Positions 12,001-25,754 of a stretch of 64,000 nucleotides of DNA are shown here, in pieces (position 1 is the stretch's first letter; each line of letters begins with the position of its first letter). The stretch covers positions 496,001 to 560,000 of the forward strand of contig CANTAL010000027.1 of NCBI GenBank assembly GCA_947650365.1, written 5' to 3'. The notes below the pieces were generated by a model, which saw only the letters and a program-made list of their open reading frames with translations, had not been told where the DNA came from and ran no database searches. The DNA is from Chamaelirium japonicum. Its lineage: Eukaryota; Streptophyta; Magnoliopsida; Liliales; Melanthiaceae. The position numbers and the translations under genes are program-made.

Positions 12001-14075
12001 TGTATTAGAATGGCTCATGTGAATGAATTAGAATTGATCGTGCGAATGAATTAGACTGGATCGTATGAATGAAATAGAATGGATCGTATGAATTAGAATG
12101 GATCGTACGAAGGAATTAAAATAGATCATACGAATGAAATAGAATGGATCGTACGAAGGAATTCGAATGGATCGTACGAAGGAATTAGAATGGATCGTAC
12201 GAATGAATTAGAATGGATACATTCGTGCAAAAGAATTAGAATGGATTGTACGAATGAATTAGAATGGATCGTGCGAATGAATTAGAATGGATCGTACGAA
12301 GGAATTAGAATGGATCGTACGAAGGAATTAGAATGGATCGTATGAATGAATTAGAATGGATACATTTGTGCAAAAGAATTAGAATGGATTATATGAATGA
12401 ATTAGAATGGATCGTGCAAATGAGTTAGAATGGATCGTGCGAATGAATTAGAATGGATCGTACAAATGAATTAGAATAGATTGTGCAAATGAATTAGAAT
12501 GGATCGTACGAATGAATTAGAATGGATACATTCGTGCGAATGAATTAGAATGGATCGTATGAATAAATTAGATTGGATCGTATGAATGAATTAGAATGGA
12601 TCGTGCGAATGAATTAGAATGGATCGTACGAATAAATTAGAATAGATCGTACGAATGAATTATAATGGATCGTTTGAATGAATTAGAATGGATCGTACGA
12701 ATGAGTAAGAATGGATCGTAAGAATGAAATAGAATGGATCGTATGAATGAATTTTAATTGATCGTGGGAATGAATTAGAATGGATCGTACGAATGAGTAA
12801 GAATAAAATAGAATGAAATATGGATCGTACGAATGAATTATAATGGATCGTGCTAATGAATTAGAATGGATCGTACGAATGAATTAGAATAGATTGTGAG
12901 TGAATTAGAATGGATCGTACGAATGAATTAGAATAGATCGTACGAATGAATTAGAATGGATCGTATGAATGAATTAGAATGGATCGTGCGAATGAATTAG
13001 AATGGATCGTACGAATGAATTAGAATGGATACATTCGTGCAAATGAATTATAATGGATCATACGAATAAGTAAGAATGGATCGTACGAATGAAATAGAAT
13101 GGATCGTACGAATGAATTAGAATGGATCGTGATAATGAATTAGAATGGATCGTACGAATGAATTAGAATGGATCGTGCTAATGAATTAGAATGGATCGTA
13201 CGAATGAATTAGAATGGATCGTAGTACGAAGGAATTAGAATGGATCATATGAATGAAATAGAATGGATCGTACGAAGAAATTAGAATCGATCGTACGAAG
13301 GAATTAGAATGGATCCTATGAAGGAATTAGAATGGATCGTACGAATGAATTAGAATGGATACATTCATGCAAAAGAATTAGAATGGATTGTATGAATGAA
13401 TTAGAATGGATCGTGCAAATGAATTAGAATGGATCGTGCGAATGAATTAGAATGGATCGTACGAATGAATTAGAATAGATTGTACGAATGAATTAGAATG
13501 GATCGTACGAATGAATTAGAATGGATACATTCGTGCGAATGAATTACAATGGATCGTATAAATGAATTAGAATGGATCGTATGAATGAATTAGAATGGAT
13601 CGTGCGAATGAATTAGAATGGATCGTACGAATGAATTAGAATGGATACGTTCGTGCGAATGAATTAGAACGGATCGTACGAATAAGTAAGAATAGATCGT
13701 ACGAATAAAATAGAATGGATCGTACGAATGAATTAGAATGGATCGTGCTAATGAATTAGAATGGATCATACTAATGAATTAGAATAGATTGTGTGAATGA
13801 CTTAGATTGGATCGTACGAATGAATTAGAATGGATCGTATGAATGAATTAGAATGGATCATGCGAATGAATTAGAATGGATCGTACGAATGAATTAGAAT
13901 GGATACATTCGTGCGAATGAATTAGAATGGATCGTACGAATGAGTAAGAATGGACCGTACGAATGAAATAGAATGGATTGTATGAATGAATTATAATGGA
14001 TCGTGCGAATGAATTAGAATGGATCGTACAAATAAGTAAGAATGGATCATACGAATGAAATAGAATGGATCGTAC
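8996..14075 (-). repeat. Reverse satellite block 8 (longest, ~5.1 kb)
   Basis: Reverse units with one forward micro-insert (10320-10349). Irregular stretches near 12080-12100 (shortened unit) and 12785-12820 (AAGAATAAAATAGAATGAAA) mark lost or scrambled units. Ends at the 30-bp palindrome 14061-14090. Confidence 0.94.
10320..10349 (+). repeat. Forward micro-insert, copy
   Basis: Same CCATTCTAATTCTAATTC step as 6923-6950, 3396 bp downstream. It shows the insert predates the duplication. Confidence 0.9.
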
Positions 14076-14090
14076 GTACGATCCATTCTA
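14061..14090. repeat. 30-bp perfect palindromic strand switch
   Basis: TAGAATGGATCGTAC followed by its exact reverse complement, centred on ACGTACGT at 14075/14076, joins reverse to forward units. Unit variants on the two sides stop matching in order just beyond the palindrome. Related junctions lie at about 52023 and 57348. Confidence 0.96.
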
Positions 14091-15632
14091 ATTCATTCAT
14101 ACGATCCATTCTAATACATTCGCATGAATGTATCCATTCTAATTCATTGATACGATTCATTCTAATTCATTCACACAATCTATTCTAATTCATTCGGATG
14201 ATCCATTCTAATTCATTCGTACGATCCATTCTAATTCATTCCCATGAATGTATCCATTCTAATTCATACGTACGATCCATTCCTTCTCATTCGTACGATC
14301 CATTCTAATTCATTCGCACGATCCATTCTAATTCATTCGTACGATCCATTCTAATTCATTTGCACGAATGTATCGATTCTAATTCATTCGTACGATCCAT
14401 TCTAATTCATTCGCATGATCCAATCTAATTCATTCGCACGATCCATTCTAATTCATTGATACGATCCATTCTATTTCATTCGTATGATCCATTCTTACTC
14501 ATTCGTACGATCCATTCTAATTCATTCATACGATCTATTCTAATTCATTCGTACGATTCATTCTTACTCATTCATACGATCCATTCTAATTCATTCTAAT
14601 TCGAATTCATTCATACCATCCATTCTAATTCATTCGCACGATCTATTCTAATTTATTCATACGATCCATTCTAATTCATTCGTACGATCCATTCTAATTC
14701 ATTCGCATGATCCATTCTAATTCATTCATACGATCCATTCTAATTCATTCATACAATCTATTCTAATTCTTTCGCACGAATGTATCCATTCTAATTCATT
14801 CGTACAATCCACCCTAATTCCTTCGTATGATCCATTCTAATTCATTCGCACGCATATATCCATTCTAATTCATTCGTACGATCCATTCGAATTCATTCAT
14901 GCGATCCATTCTAATTATTCGCACGATCCGTTCTAATTAATTCGTACGATCCATTCTAATTCATTCACACGATCCATTCGAATTCATTCATACGATCCAT
15001 TCTAATTCATTTATACGATCCATTCTAATTTATTCATACAATCCATTCTAATTTTTTTGCAAAGTATCCATTCTAATTAATTCATACGATCCATTCTAAT
15101 TCCTTCATACGATCCATTCTAATTCCTTCGTACGATCCATTCTAATTCTTTCGTACGATCTATTCTATTTCATTCGTATGATCCTTTCTAATTCCTTCGT
15201 ACGATCCATTCTAATTCATTCCCATGAATGTATCCATTGTAATTCATACGTACGATCTATTCTAATTCATTCATATGATCCAATCTAATTCATTCATACG
15301 ATCCATTCTAATTCATTCGCACGAATGTATCCATTCGAATTCATTCGTATAATCCAATCTAATTCATTTACACAATCTATTCTAATTCATTCGTACGATC
15401 CATTCAAATTCATTAGCACGATCCATTCTAATTCATTCGTACGATCCATTCTATTTCATTCGTACGATCCATTCTTACTCATTCGTACGATCCATTCTAA
15501 TTCATTCGCACGAATGTATCGATTCTAATTGATTCATATGATCCATTCTAATTCATTCGCACGATCCATTCTAATTCATTCATACGATCCAATCTAATTC
15601 AGTCATACGATCCATTCTAATTCATTCGCACA
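14076..15632 (+). repeat. Forward satellite block 9
   Basis: Forward units with several CCCATGAATGTAT 28-mers. An A/T-rich decayed unit (TTTTTTTGCAAAGTATCC) lies near 15053-15070. A 67-codon open frame at 15325-15528 is satellite read-through, not a gene. Confidence 0.93.
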
Positions 15633-15724
15633 ATGAATTAGAATGGATACATTATTATGACTGAATTAGAATGGATCGTATGAATGAATTAGAATGGATC
15701 GTACGAATGCATTAGAATGAATCG
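15633..15724 (-). repeat. Short reverse satellite block 10
   Basis: About four reverse units between CACAATGAATT and ATCGAT (15721-15726). The junction's right side carries AACTTGTC, not a satellite sequence. Its copy at 18401 keeps less than one reverse unit. Confidence 0.9.
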
Positions 15725-16891
15725 ATCCAACTTGTCTATTTCATTCGTACGATCCATTCTTACTCAATCGTACAATACATTCTATTTCATTTGCACGAAT
15801 ATATCCATTCTAATTCATTCGTACGATCCATTCTAATTCATTCGTACGATCCACCCTAATTCCTTCATATGATCCATTCTAATTCATTCGCACGAATGTA
15901 TCCATTCTAATTCATTCGTACGATCCATTCGAATTCATTCATATGATCCATTCTAATTCATTCGTATGATCCATTCTAATTCATTCGCACGATCCATTCT
16001 AATTCATTCATATGATCCATTCTAATTCATTCGCACGAATGTATCCATTCAAATTCATTCGTACGATCCATTCTAATTCAATCGTACGATTCATTCTAAT
16101 TCATTCGCACGATCCATTGTAATTCATTCGCACAATCAATTCTAATTCTTTCGTACGAATGTATCCATTCTAATTCATTCGTATGATCCACCCTAATTCC
16201 TTCATATGATCCATTCTAATTCATTCGCACGATCCATTCTAATTCATTCGCACAATCCATTCTAATTCATTCGCACAATCTATTCTAATTCTTTCTCATG
16301 AATGTATCCATTCTAATTCATTCGTACGATCCACCCTAATTCCTTCATATGATCCATTCTAATTCATTCGCACGAATGTATCCATTCTAATTCATTCGTA
16401 CGATCCATTCGAATTCATTCATACGATCCATTCTAATTCATTCATACGATCCATTCTAATTCATTCGCACGAATGTATCTATTCTAATTCATTCGTACGA
16501 TCCATTCTAATTCATTCGCACAATCTATTCTAATTCATTCGTACGATCCATTCTAATTCATTTGCACGATCCATTCTAATTCATTCATACAATCCATTCA
16601 AATTCTTTTGCACGAATGTATCCATTCTAATTCATTCGTACGATCCATTCTAATTCCTTCGTACGATCCATTCTAATTCCTTCGTATGATCCTTTCTAAT
16701 TCCTTCGTACGATCCATTTTATTTCATTCCTATGATCCATTCTAATTCCTTCATATGATCCATTCTAATTCAATCCCATGAATGTATCCATTCTAATTCA
16801 TACGTACGATCCATTCTAATTCATTCGTACGATCCATTCTAATTCATTCATACGATCCATTCTAATTCATTCATATGTGTCCATTTTAATT

Positions 16892-16930
16892 CATTCGTAC
16901 GAATGAGTAAGAATGGATCGTACGAATGAA
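16892..16930 (-). repeat. Micro-inversion of two units, copy 1
   Basis: CATTCGTACGAATG (16892-16905, perfect palindrome on the GTAC dyad) starts about 30 bp of reverse sequence with the AGTAAG variant. It returns to forward at GAATGAATCCATTC. Confidence 0.9.
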
Positions 16931-18400
16931 TCCATTCTAATTCATTCTAATTCATTCATACGATCCATTCTAATTCATTCGCACGATCCATTGTAATTCA
17001 TTCCCACGAATGTATCCATTCTAATTCATTCTAATTCCTTTGTATGATCCATTCGTACGATCCATTCTAATTTCTTCGCACGAATATATCCATTCTAATT
17101 CATTCATACGATCCATTCTAATTCATTCGCACAATCTATTCTAATTCATTCGTACGATCCATTCTAATTCATTAGCACGATCTATTTTAATTCATTCGTA
17201 CGATCCATTCTATTTCATTCGTACGATCCATTCTTACTCATTCGTACGATCGATTCTAATTCATTCGCACGAATGTATCCATTCTAATTTGTTCGTACGA
17301 TCCATTCTAATTCATTCGCACGATCCATTCTAATTCATTCATACGATCCATTCTAATTCATTCATACGATCCATTCTAATTCATTAGCACAATCCATTCT
17401 GATTCATTCTAATTCATTCATATGATCCATTCTAATTCATTCGCACGAATGTAACCATTCTAACTCATTCGTACGATCCATTCTAATTCATTCACATGAA
17501 TGTATCCATATAATTCATTCTAATTCCTTCGTACGATCCATTCGCACGATCCATTCTAATTTCTTCGCACGAAAATATCCATTCTAATTCATTTATACGA
17601 TCTATTCTAATTCATTCTTATTCATTCGTACGATCCATTCGAATTCATTCATACGATCCATTATGCGATCCATTCTAATTCATTCATACGATCATTCATA
17701 CGATCCATTCTAATTCATTCATACGATCCATTTAAATTCATTCGCACGAATGTATCCATTCTAATTCATTCGTACGATCCATTCTAATTCATTTGCACAA
17801 TCTATTCTAATTCATTCGTATGATCCATTCTAATTCATTCGCACGATCCATTCTAATTCATTTGCACGATCCATTCTAATTCATTCATACAATCCATTCT
17901 AATTCTTTTGTATGAATGTATCCATTCTAATTCATTCGTACGATCTATTATAATTCCTTCGTACGATCCATTCTAAATCCTTCGTACGATCCATTCTATT
18001 TCATTCGTATGATCTATTCTAATTCCTTCGTACGATCCATTCTAATTCATTCCCATGAATGTATCCATTCTAATTCATACGTACGATCCATTCTAATTCA
18101 TTCAAACGATCCAATCTAATTCATTCATACGATCCATTCTAATTCATTCGCACGAATGTATCCATTCTAATTCATTCGTACGATCCAATCTAATTCATTT
18201 GCACAATCTATTCTAATTCATTCGTACGATCCATTCTAATTCATTAGCACGATCCATTCTAATTCATTCGTACGATCCATTCTATTTCATTCGTACGATC
18301 CATTCTAATTCATTCGCATGAATGTATCCATTCTAATTCATTCGTACGATCCATTCTAATTTATTCGCACGATCCATTCTAATTCATTTATACGATCCAA

Positions 18401-18417
18401 TGAATTAGAATGGATCG
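18401..18417 (-). repeat. Micro-inversion with ATCGAT junction
   Basis: TGAATTAGAATGGATCG, then forward at ATCGAT (18414-18419), followed by CATATAGTCTATTTC, whose ATATAGTC does not fit the unit. Paired with 15633-15724. Confidence 0.85.
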
Positions 18418-19435
18418 ATCCATATAGTCTATTTCATTCGTACGATCCATTCTTACTTATTCGTACGATCCATTTTAATTCATTCGCACGAATGTATCCA
18501 TTCTAATTCATTTGTACGATCCATTCTAATTCATTCGTACGATCCACCCTAATTCCTTCGTATGATCCATTCTAATTCATTCGCACGATCTATTCTAATT
18601 CATAAACATACGATCCATTCTAAATCATTCTAATATCCATTCTAATTCATTCGCACAATCTATTCTATTTCATTCATACGATCCATTCTAATTCATTCGC
18701 ACGAATGTATCCATTCTAATTCATTCGTATGATCCATTCTAAATCATTCGTACGATCCATTCAAATTTATTCGCATGATCCATTCTAATTCATTCATACG
18801 ATCCATTCTATTTCATTCATAAAATCCATTCTAATTCTTTCGCACGAATGTACCATTCTAATTCATTCGTACGATCCACCCAAATTCCTTCATATGATCC
18901 ATTCTAATTCATTCGCACGAATGTACCATTCTAATTCATTCGTACGATCCATTCGAATTCATTCATACGATCCATTCTAATTCATTCATACAATCCATTC
19001 TAATTCATTCGCACGAATGTATCCATTCTAATTCATTCGTACGATCCATTCTAATTCATTCGCACAATCTATTTTAATTTATTCGTACGATCCATTCTAA
19101 TTCATTCGCACGATCCATTCTAATTCATTCATACAATCCATTCTAATTCTTTTGCACGAATGTATTAATTCTAATTCATTCGTACGATCATTCTAATTCC
19201 TTCGTACGATCCATTCTAATTCCTTCATACGATCCTTTCTAATTCCTTCGTACGATCCATTCTATTTCATTCGTATGATCCATTCTAATTCCTTCGTACG
19301 ATCCATTCTAATTCAATCCCTAGAATGTATCCATTCTAATTCATACGTACGATCCATTCCAATTTATTCGTACGATCCATTCTAATTCATTCATTCGATC
19401 CATTCTAATTCATTCTGATGTGTCCATTCTAATTC

Positions 19436-19473
19436 ATTCGTACGAATGAGTAAGAATGGATCGTACGAATGAA
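19436..19473 (-). repeat. Micro-inversion of two units, copy 2
   Basis: Repeats 16892-16930: CATTCGTACGAATG, GAGTAAGAATGGATCG, then GAATGAATCCATTC. It lies 2543 bp downstream of the first copy. Confidence 0.9.
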
Positions 19474-20732
19474 TCCATTCTAATTCATTCATATGATCCA
19501 TTCTAATTCATTCGCACGATCCATTTTAATTCATTCGCACGAATGTATCCATTCTAATTCATTCTAATTCTTTCGTATGATCCATTCTAATTCCTTCGCA
19601 CGAATGTATCCATTCTAATTCATTCGTACGATCCATTCTAATTCATTCGCACAATCTATTCCAATTCATTCGTACGATCCATTCTAATTCATTAGGACGA
19701 TCCATTCTAATTTATTCGTACGATCCATTCTATTTCATACGTATGATCCATTCTTACTCATTCGTACGAACGATTCTAATTCATTCGCACGAATGTATCT
19801 ATTCTAATTCATTCGTACGATCCATTCTAATTCATTCGCACGATTCAGTCTAATTCATTCATACGATCCATTCTAATTCATTCATACGATCCATTCTAAT
19901 TCATTAGCACAATCCATTCTATTTCATTCTAATTCATTCATACGATCCATTCTAATTCATTCGAACGAATGTATCCATTCTAATTCATTCGTACGATCCA
20001 TTCTAATTCATTCGCACGGATATATCCATTCTAATTCATTCTAATTCCTTCGTACGATCCATTCGTACGATCCATTCTAATTCCTTCGCACGAAAATATC
20101 CATTCTAATTTATTCTTAGGATCTTTTCTAATTCATTCTAATTCATTCGTACAATCCATTCGAATTCATTCATACGATCCATTGTGCGATCCATTCTAAT
20201 TCATTCATACGATCATTCATACGATCCATTCTAATTCATTCATACGATCCATTCTAATTCTTTCGTACGATCCATTGTAATTCATTCGCACGATCCATTC
20301 TAATTCATTCATACGATCCATTCTTACTCATTCGTACGATCCATTCTAATTCATTCGCATGAATGTATCCATTCTAATTCATTCGTACGATCCATTCTAA
20401 TTCATTTGCACAATCTATTCTAATTCATTCGTACGATCGATTCTAATTCATTCGCACGAACCATTCTAATTCATTTGTGCGATCCATTCTAATTCATTCA
20501 TACAATCCATTCTAATTCTTTTGCATGGATATATCCATTCTAATTCATTCGTCCGATCCATTCTATTTCAATTGCACGATCCATTCTAATTCATTCATAC
20601 GATCCATTCTAATTCATTCGTATGATCCATTGTAATTCATTCGCACAATACATTCCAATTCCTTCGTCTGATCCAATCTAATTCATTCGTACGATCCATT
20701 CTAATTCATTCTTACGTATGATCCATTCGAAT

Positions 20733-21720
20733 TTATTAGAATGGATCGTGCGAATGAATTTGAATGGATCGTATGATTGAATTAGAATGGATCGTATGAA
20801 TGAATTAGAATGGATCGTGCGAATGAATTAGAATGGATCGTACGAATGAATTAGAATGGATACATTCGTGCGAATGAATTAGAATGGATCGTACGAATAA
20901 GGAAGAATGGATCGTACGAATAAAATAGAATGGATCGTACGAATGAATTAGAATGGATCGTGCGAATGAATTAGATTGGATCGTGCGAATGAATTAGAAT
21001 AGATTGTGCAAATGAATTAGAATGGATCGTACGAATTAATTAGAATGGATACATTCGTGCGAATGAATTAGAATGGATCGTATGAATGAATTAGATTGGA
21101 TTGTATGAATGAATTAGAATGGATCGTACGTATGAATTCGAATGGATACATTCGTGCAAAAGAATTAGAATGGATTGTATGAATGAATTACAATGGATCG
21201 TGCGAATGAATTAGAATGGATACATTCGTGTGAATGAATTAGAATGGATCGTATGAAGAATTAGAATAGATTCTTACGTATGAATTAGAATGGATACATT
21301 CATAGGAATGAATTAGAATGGGTCGTACGAAGGAATTAGAATGTATCATACGAATGAAATAGAATAGATCGTACGAAGGAATTAGAATGGATCGTACGAA
21401 GGAATTAGAATGGATCATACGAATGAATTAGAATAGATTGTGCGAATGAATTAGAATGGATCGCACGAATGAATTAGAATGGATACATTCATGCGAAAGA
21501 ATTAGAATGGATTGTATGAATGAATTAGAGTAGATACATTCATGCGAAAGAATTAGAAAGGATTGTATGAATGAATTAGAATGGATCGTATGAATGAATT
21601 ACAATGGATCGTGCGAATGAATTAGAATGGATCGTACGAATGAATTAGAATGGATCGTATGAAATAATTAGAATGGATCGTGCGAATGAATTAGAATGGT
21701 TCGTACGAATGAATTAGAGT
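20733..21720 (-). repeat. Reverse satellite block 12
   Basis: Starts after CCATTCGAATTTATTAG. Ends at TTAGAGTATCCATTC (21715 onward), which has no GGATCC. Confidence 0.9.
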
Positions 21721-22372
21721 ATCCATTCTAATTCATTCGTACGATCCATTCTAATTCATTGGCACGATCCATTCTAATTCATTCATACGATCCATTCTAA
21801 TTTATTCGTACGATCCATTTTAATTCTTTCATACAATCCATTCTAATTCTTTCGCACAAATGTTTCCATTCTAAGTCATTCGTACGATCCATTCTATTTC
21901 ATTCGCACGATCCATTCTAATTCATTTATACGATCCATTCCAATTCATTCGTACAATCCATTCTAATTCATTCGTACGATCCATTCTAATTCCTTCGTAC
22001 GATGCATTCTAATTCATTCGTACGATCCATTCTTACTCATTCGTACGGTTCATTCTAATTGATTCATACGATCCATTCTGTTCCATTCGTGCGATCCATT
22101 CTAATTCATTCATACGATCCATTCTAATTCATTCGCACGAATGTATCCATTCTAATTCATTCGTACGATCCATTCTAATTCATTCGCACAATCTATTCTA
22201 ATTCATTCGTACGATCGATTCTTATTCATTAGCACGATCCATTCTAATTCATTCGTACGATCCATTCTATTTCATTCGTACGATCCTTTCTTACTCATTC
22301 GTACGATCCATTCTAATTCATTCGCTCGAATGTATCCATTCTAATTCATTCGTACGATCCATTCTTATTTGT
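21721..22372 (+). repeat. Forward satellite block 13
   Basis: Ends inside a shortened unit, ATTCTTATTTGTACGATACATTCG. The switch is near GTAC 22371-22374. Confidence 0.9.
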
Positions 22373-23150
22373 ACGATACATTCGTGCGAAAGAATTAGAA
22401 TAGATTGTATGAATGAATTAGAATGGATCGTATGAATGAATTAGAATGGATCGTGCAAATGAATTAGAATGGATCGTATGAATGAATTAGAATGGATCGT
22501 GCGAATGAATTAGAATGGATCATACGAAGGAATTAGGGTGGATCGTACGAATGAATTATAATGGATACATTCGTGCGAAAGAATTAGAATGGATTGTATG
22601 AATGAATTAGAATGGATCGTACGAATGAATTAGAATTGATCGTGCGAATGAATTAGAATGGATCGTGTGAATGAATTAGAATGGATACATTCGTGCGAAT
22701 GAATTAGAATGGATCGTACGAATGAATTAGGATGGATCGTATGAATGAATTAGAATGGATCGTATGATTGAATTCGAATGGATCGTACGAATGAATTAGA
22801 ATGGATACATCGTGCGAATGAATTAGAATGGATCATACGAAGGAATTAGGGTGGATCGTACGAATGAATTAGAATGGATACATTCGTGCGAATGAAATAG
22901 AATGGATCGTTCGAATGAATTAGAATGGATCGTACGAATGAATTAGAATGGATCGTGCTAATGAATTAGAATGGATCGTACGAATGAATTAGAATGGATC
23001 ATACGAAGAAATTAGGGTAGATCGTGCAAATGAATTAGAATGGATCGTGCGAATGAATTAGAATGGATCATACTAATGAATTAGAATAGATTGTGCGAAT
23101 GAATTAGAATGGATCGTACGAACGAATTAGAATGGATCGTATGAATGAAT
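22373..23150 (-). repeat. Reverse satellite block 14
   Basis: Ends at ATGAATTAGCACGATCC, a switch using the ATTAGCAC variant. The same switch recurs at ~25754 and ~30609. Confidence 0.9.
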
Positions 23151-24108
23151 TAGCACGATCCATTCTAATTCATTCGCACGAATGTATCCATTCAATTTCA
23201 TTCGTACGATGCATTCTTACTCATTCGTACGATCCATTCTAATTCATTCGCACGAATGTATCCATTCTAATTCATTCGCACGAATGTATCCATTCTAATT
23301 CATTCGTACAATCCATTCTAATTCATTCGCACAATCCATTCTAATTCATTCAAATGATCCATTCTAATTCGTTTGCACAAATGTATCCATTCTAATTCAT
23401 TCGTACGATCCAATCTAATTCCTTCGTACGATCCATTCTAATTCCTTCGTACGATCCATTCTATTTCGCACGATCCATTCTAAGTCATTCGTACGATCCA
23501 TTCTATTTCGCACGATCCATTCTAATTCCTTTTTATGATCCATTCTATTTCGTACGATCCATTCTATATCGCACGAATGCATCCATTCTAATTCCGTCGT
23601 ACGATCCATTCTCTTTCGCACGATCCATTCTAAGTCATTCGTACGATCCATTCTAATTCATTCGCACGATCTATTCTTATTCATTCGTACGATCCACTCT
23701 AATTCATTCGCACGATCTATTCTAATTCATTCATACGAGCTATTCTAATTCATTCGTACGATCCTTTCTAATTCATTCGCACGATCTATTCTAATTCATT
23801 CATACGATCCATTCTAATTCATTCATACAATCCATTCTAATTCTTTCGCACCAATGGATCCATTATAATTCATTCGTACGATCACTTCTATTTCATTCGT
23901 ACGATCCATTCTTACTCATTCGTATGATCCATTCTAATTAATTCGCACGATCCATTCTAATTCATTCATATGTTCCATTCTGTTTCATTCGTACGATCCA
24001 TTCTTACTCATTCGTGCGAATTCATTCTAATTCATTCGCACGATCCATTCTAATTTATTCGCACGATCCATTTTAATTCATTCATACGATCCATTCTAAT
24101 TCATTCGT
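23151..24108 (+). repeat. Forward satellite block 15
   Basis: Includes a cluster of shortened units at about 23462-23640 (TTTCGCACGATCC, TTTCGTACGATCC) in which the AATTCA half of the core is missing. A minus-strand open frame of 78 codons (23415-23651) is a by-product of these shortened units. Confidence 0.92.
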
Positions 24109-25754
24109 ACGAAGGAATTAGAATGGATTGTGCGAATGAATTAGAATGGATCGTACGAATAAATTAGAATCGATACATTCGTGCGAATGAATTAGAATGG
24201 ATCGTATGAATGAATTAGATTGGATCGTATGAATGATTTAGAATGGATCGTACGTATGAATTTGAATGGATACATTCAAGGGAATGAATTAGAATGGATC
24301 GTACGAAGGAATTAGAATGGATCGTACGAAGGAATTAGAATGGATCGTACGAATGAATTAGAATGGATACATTTGTGCAAAAGAATTAGAATGGATTGTA
24401 TGAATGAATTAGAATGGATCGTACAAATGAATTAGAATGGATCGTGCGAATGAATTAGAATGGATCGTATGAATGAATTCGAATGGATCGTATGAATGAA
24501 TTCGAATAGATCATATGAATGAATTAGAATGGATACATTCGTGCGAATGAATTAGAATGGATCGTACGAGTGAGTAAGAATGGATCGTACGAATGAATTA
24601 GAATGGATCGTATGAATGAATTAGAATGGATCATGCGAATGAATTAGAATGGATCGTACGAATGAATTAGAATGGATACATTCGTGCGAATGAATTAGAA
24701 TGGATCGTACGAATGAGTAAGAATGTATCGTACGAATGAATTCGAATGGATCGTACGAATGAATTAGAATGTATTAGGAATTAGAATGGATCGTATGAAT
24801 TAATTCGAATGGATCGTACGAATGAATTAGAATGGATACATTTGTGCGAATGAATTAGAATGGATCATACGAAGGAATTAGGGTGGATTTTACGAAAGCA
24901 TTAGAATGGATACGTTCGTGCGAAAGAATTAGAATGGATTGTATGAATGAATTAGAATGGATCGTATGAATGAATTAGAATGGATCGTATGAATGGATTA
25001 GAATGGATCGTATGAATGAATTAGAATGGATCATAGGAATGAGTAAGAATCGATCATACGAATGAAATAGAATGGATCGTACGAATGAGTAAGAATGGAT
25101 CGTACGAATAAAATAGAATGGATCGTACGAATGAATTAGAATGGATCGTGCTAATGAATTGCAATAGATCATACGTATGAATTAGAATAGATTGTGTGAA
25201 TGAATTAGAATGGATCGTATGAATGAATTAGACTAGATACATTCGTGCGAATGAATTAGAATGGATCGTATAAATGAATTAGAATGGATTGTATGAATGA
25301 ATTAGAATGGATCGTGCAAATGAATTAGAATGGATCGTGCGAATGAATTAGAATGGATCGTACGAATGAATTAGAATGGATTGTGTGAATGAATTAGAAT
25401 GGATCGTACGAATGAAGTAGAATGGATACATTCGTGCGAATGAATTAGAATGGATCATATGAATGAATTAGAATGGATCGTATGAATGAATTCGAATGGA
25501 TCGTACGAATGAATTAGAATGGATACATTCGTGCGAATGAATTAAAATGGATCATACGAAGGAATTAGGGTGGCTCGTACGAATGAATTAGAATGGATAC
25601 ATTCGTGTGAAAGAAATAGAATGGATCGTACGAATGAATTAGAATGGATCATGCTAATTAATTAGAATGGATCGTACGAATGAATTAGAATAGATTGTGC
25701 GAATGAATTAGAATAGATCGTACGAATGAATTAGATTGAATCGTATGAATGAAT
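24109..25754 (-). repeat. Reverse satellite block 16
   Basis: Begins at GTAC 24107-24110 with GAAGGAATTAG. Contains GTATTAGGAATTAG near 24772. Ends in ATGAATTAGCATGTTCC. The open frame 24975-25172 on the minus strand is repeat-derived. Confidence 0.92.

Larger units (their letters stand above)
15100..17930 (+). repeat. ~2.5-2.8-kb duplication, copy 1
   Basis: Landmarks pair with copy 2: CCCATGAATGTATCC (15221/18052), ATCGAT junction scrap (15721/18414), GAGTAAGAATGG micro-inversion (16899/19442), GAAAATATCC unit (17571/20092), GATCATTCATACG shortened unit (17690/20211). The shift falls from 2831 to 2521 bp and then rises to 2613. Confidence 0.75.
17931..20545 (+). repeat. ~2.5-2.8-kb duplication, copy 2
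   Basis: Same landmark order as 15100-17930. Copy 2 has about four extra units around 20260-20350. Homology fades after the CTTTTGCATGGATATATCC unit near 20530. Confidence 0.72.
15725..20732 (+). repeat. Forward satellite block 11 (~5.0 kb)
   Basis: Forward units interrupted by three micro-inversions (16899, 18401, 19442). Ends near ATTCGAAT 20725-20732, which runs into ATTAGAATGG. Confidence 0.94.
23151..25754. repeat. Inverted cassette, copy A
   Basis: Forward block of 958 bp plus reverse block of about 1646 bp. The entry switch is ATTAGCACGATCC and the inner switch is CATTCGTACGAAGGAATT. The marker GTATTAGGAATTAGAATGG lies about 660 bp after the inner switch. All three recur in copies B and C. 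Confidence 0.75.

Noticed and set aside
14000-14150. A long near-perfect palindrome extending kilobases from 14075
   Set aside because: Beyond the 30-bp perfect core the order of unit variants on the two sides differs within the first few units, so it is not a recent simple fold-back of the flanking array.
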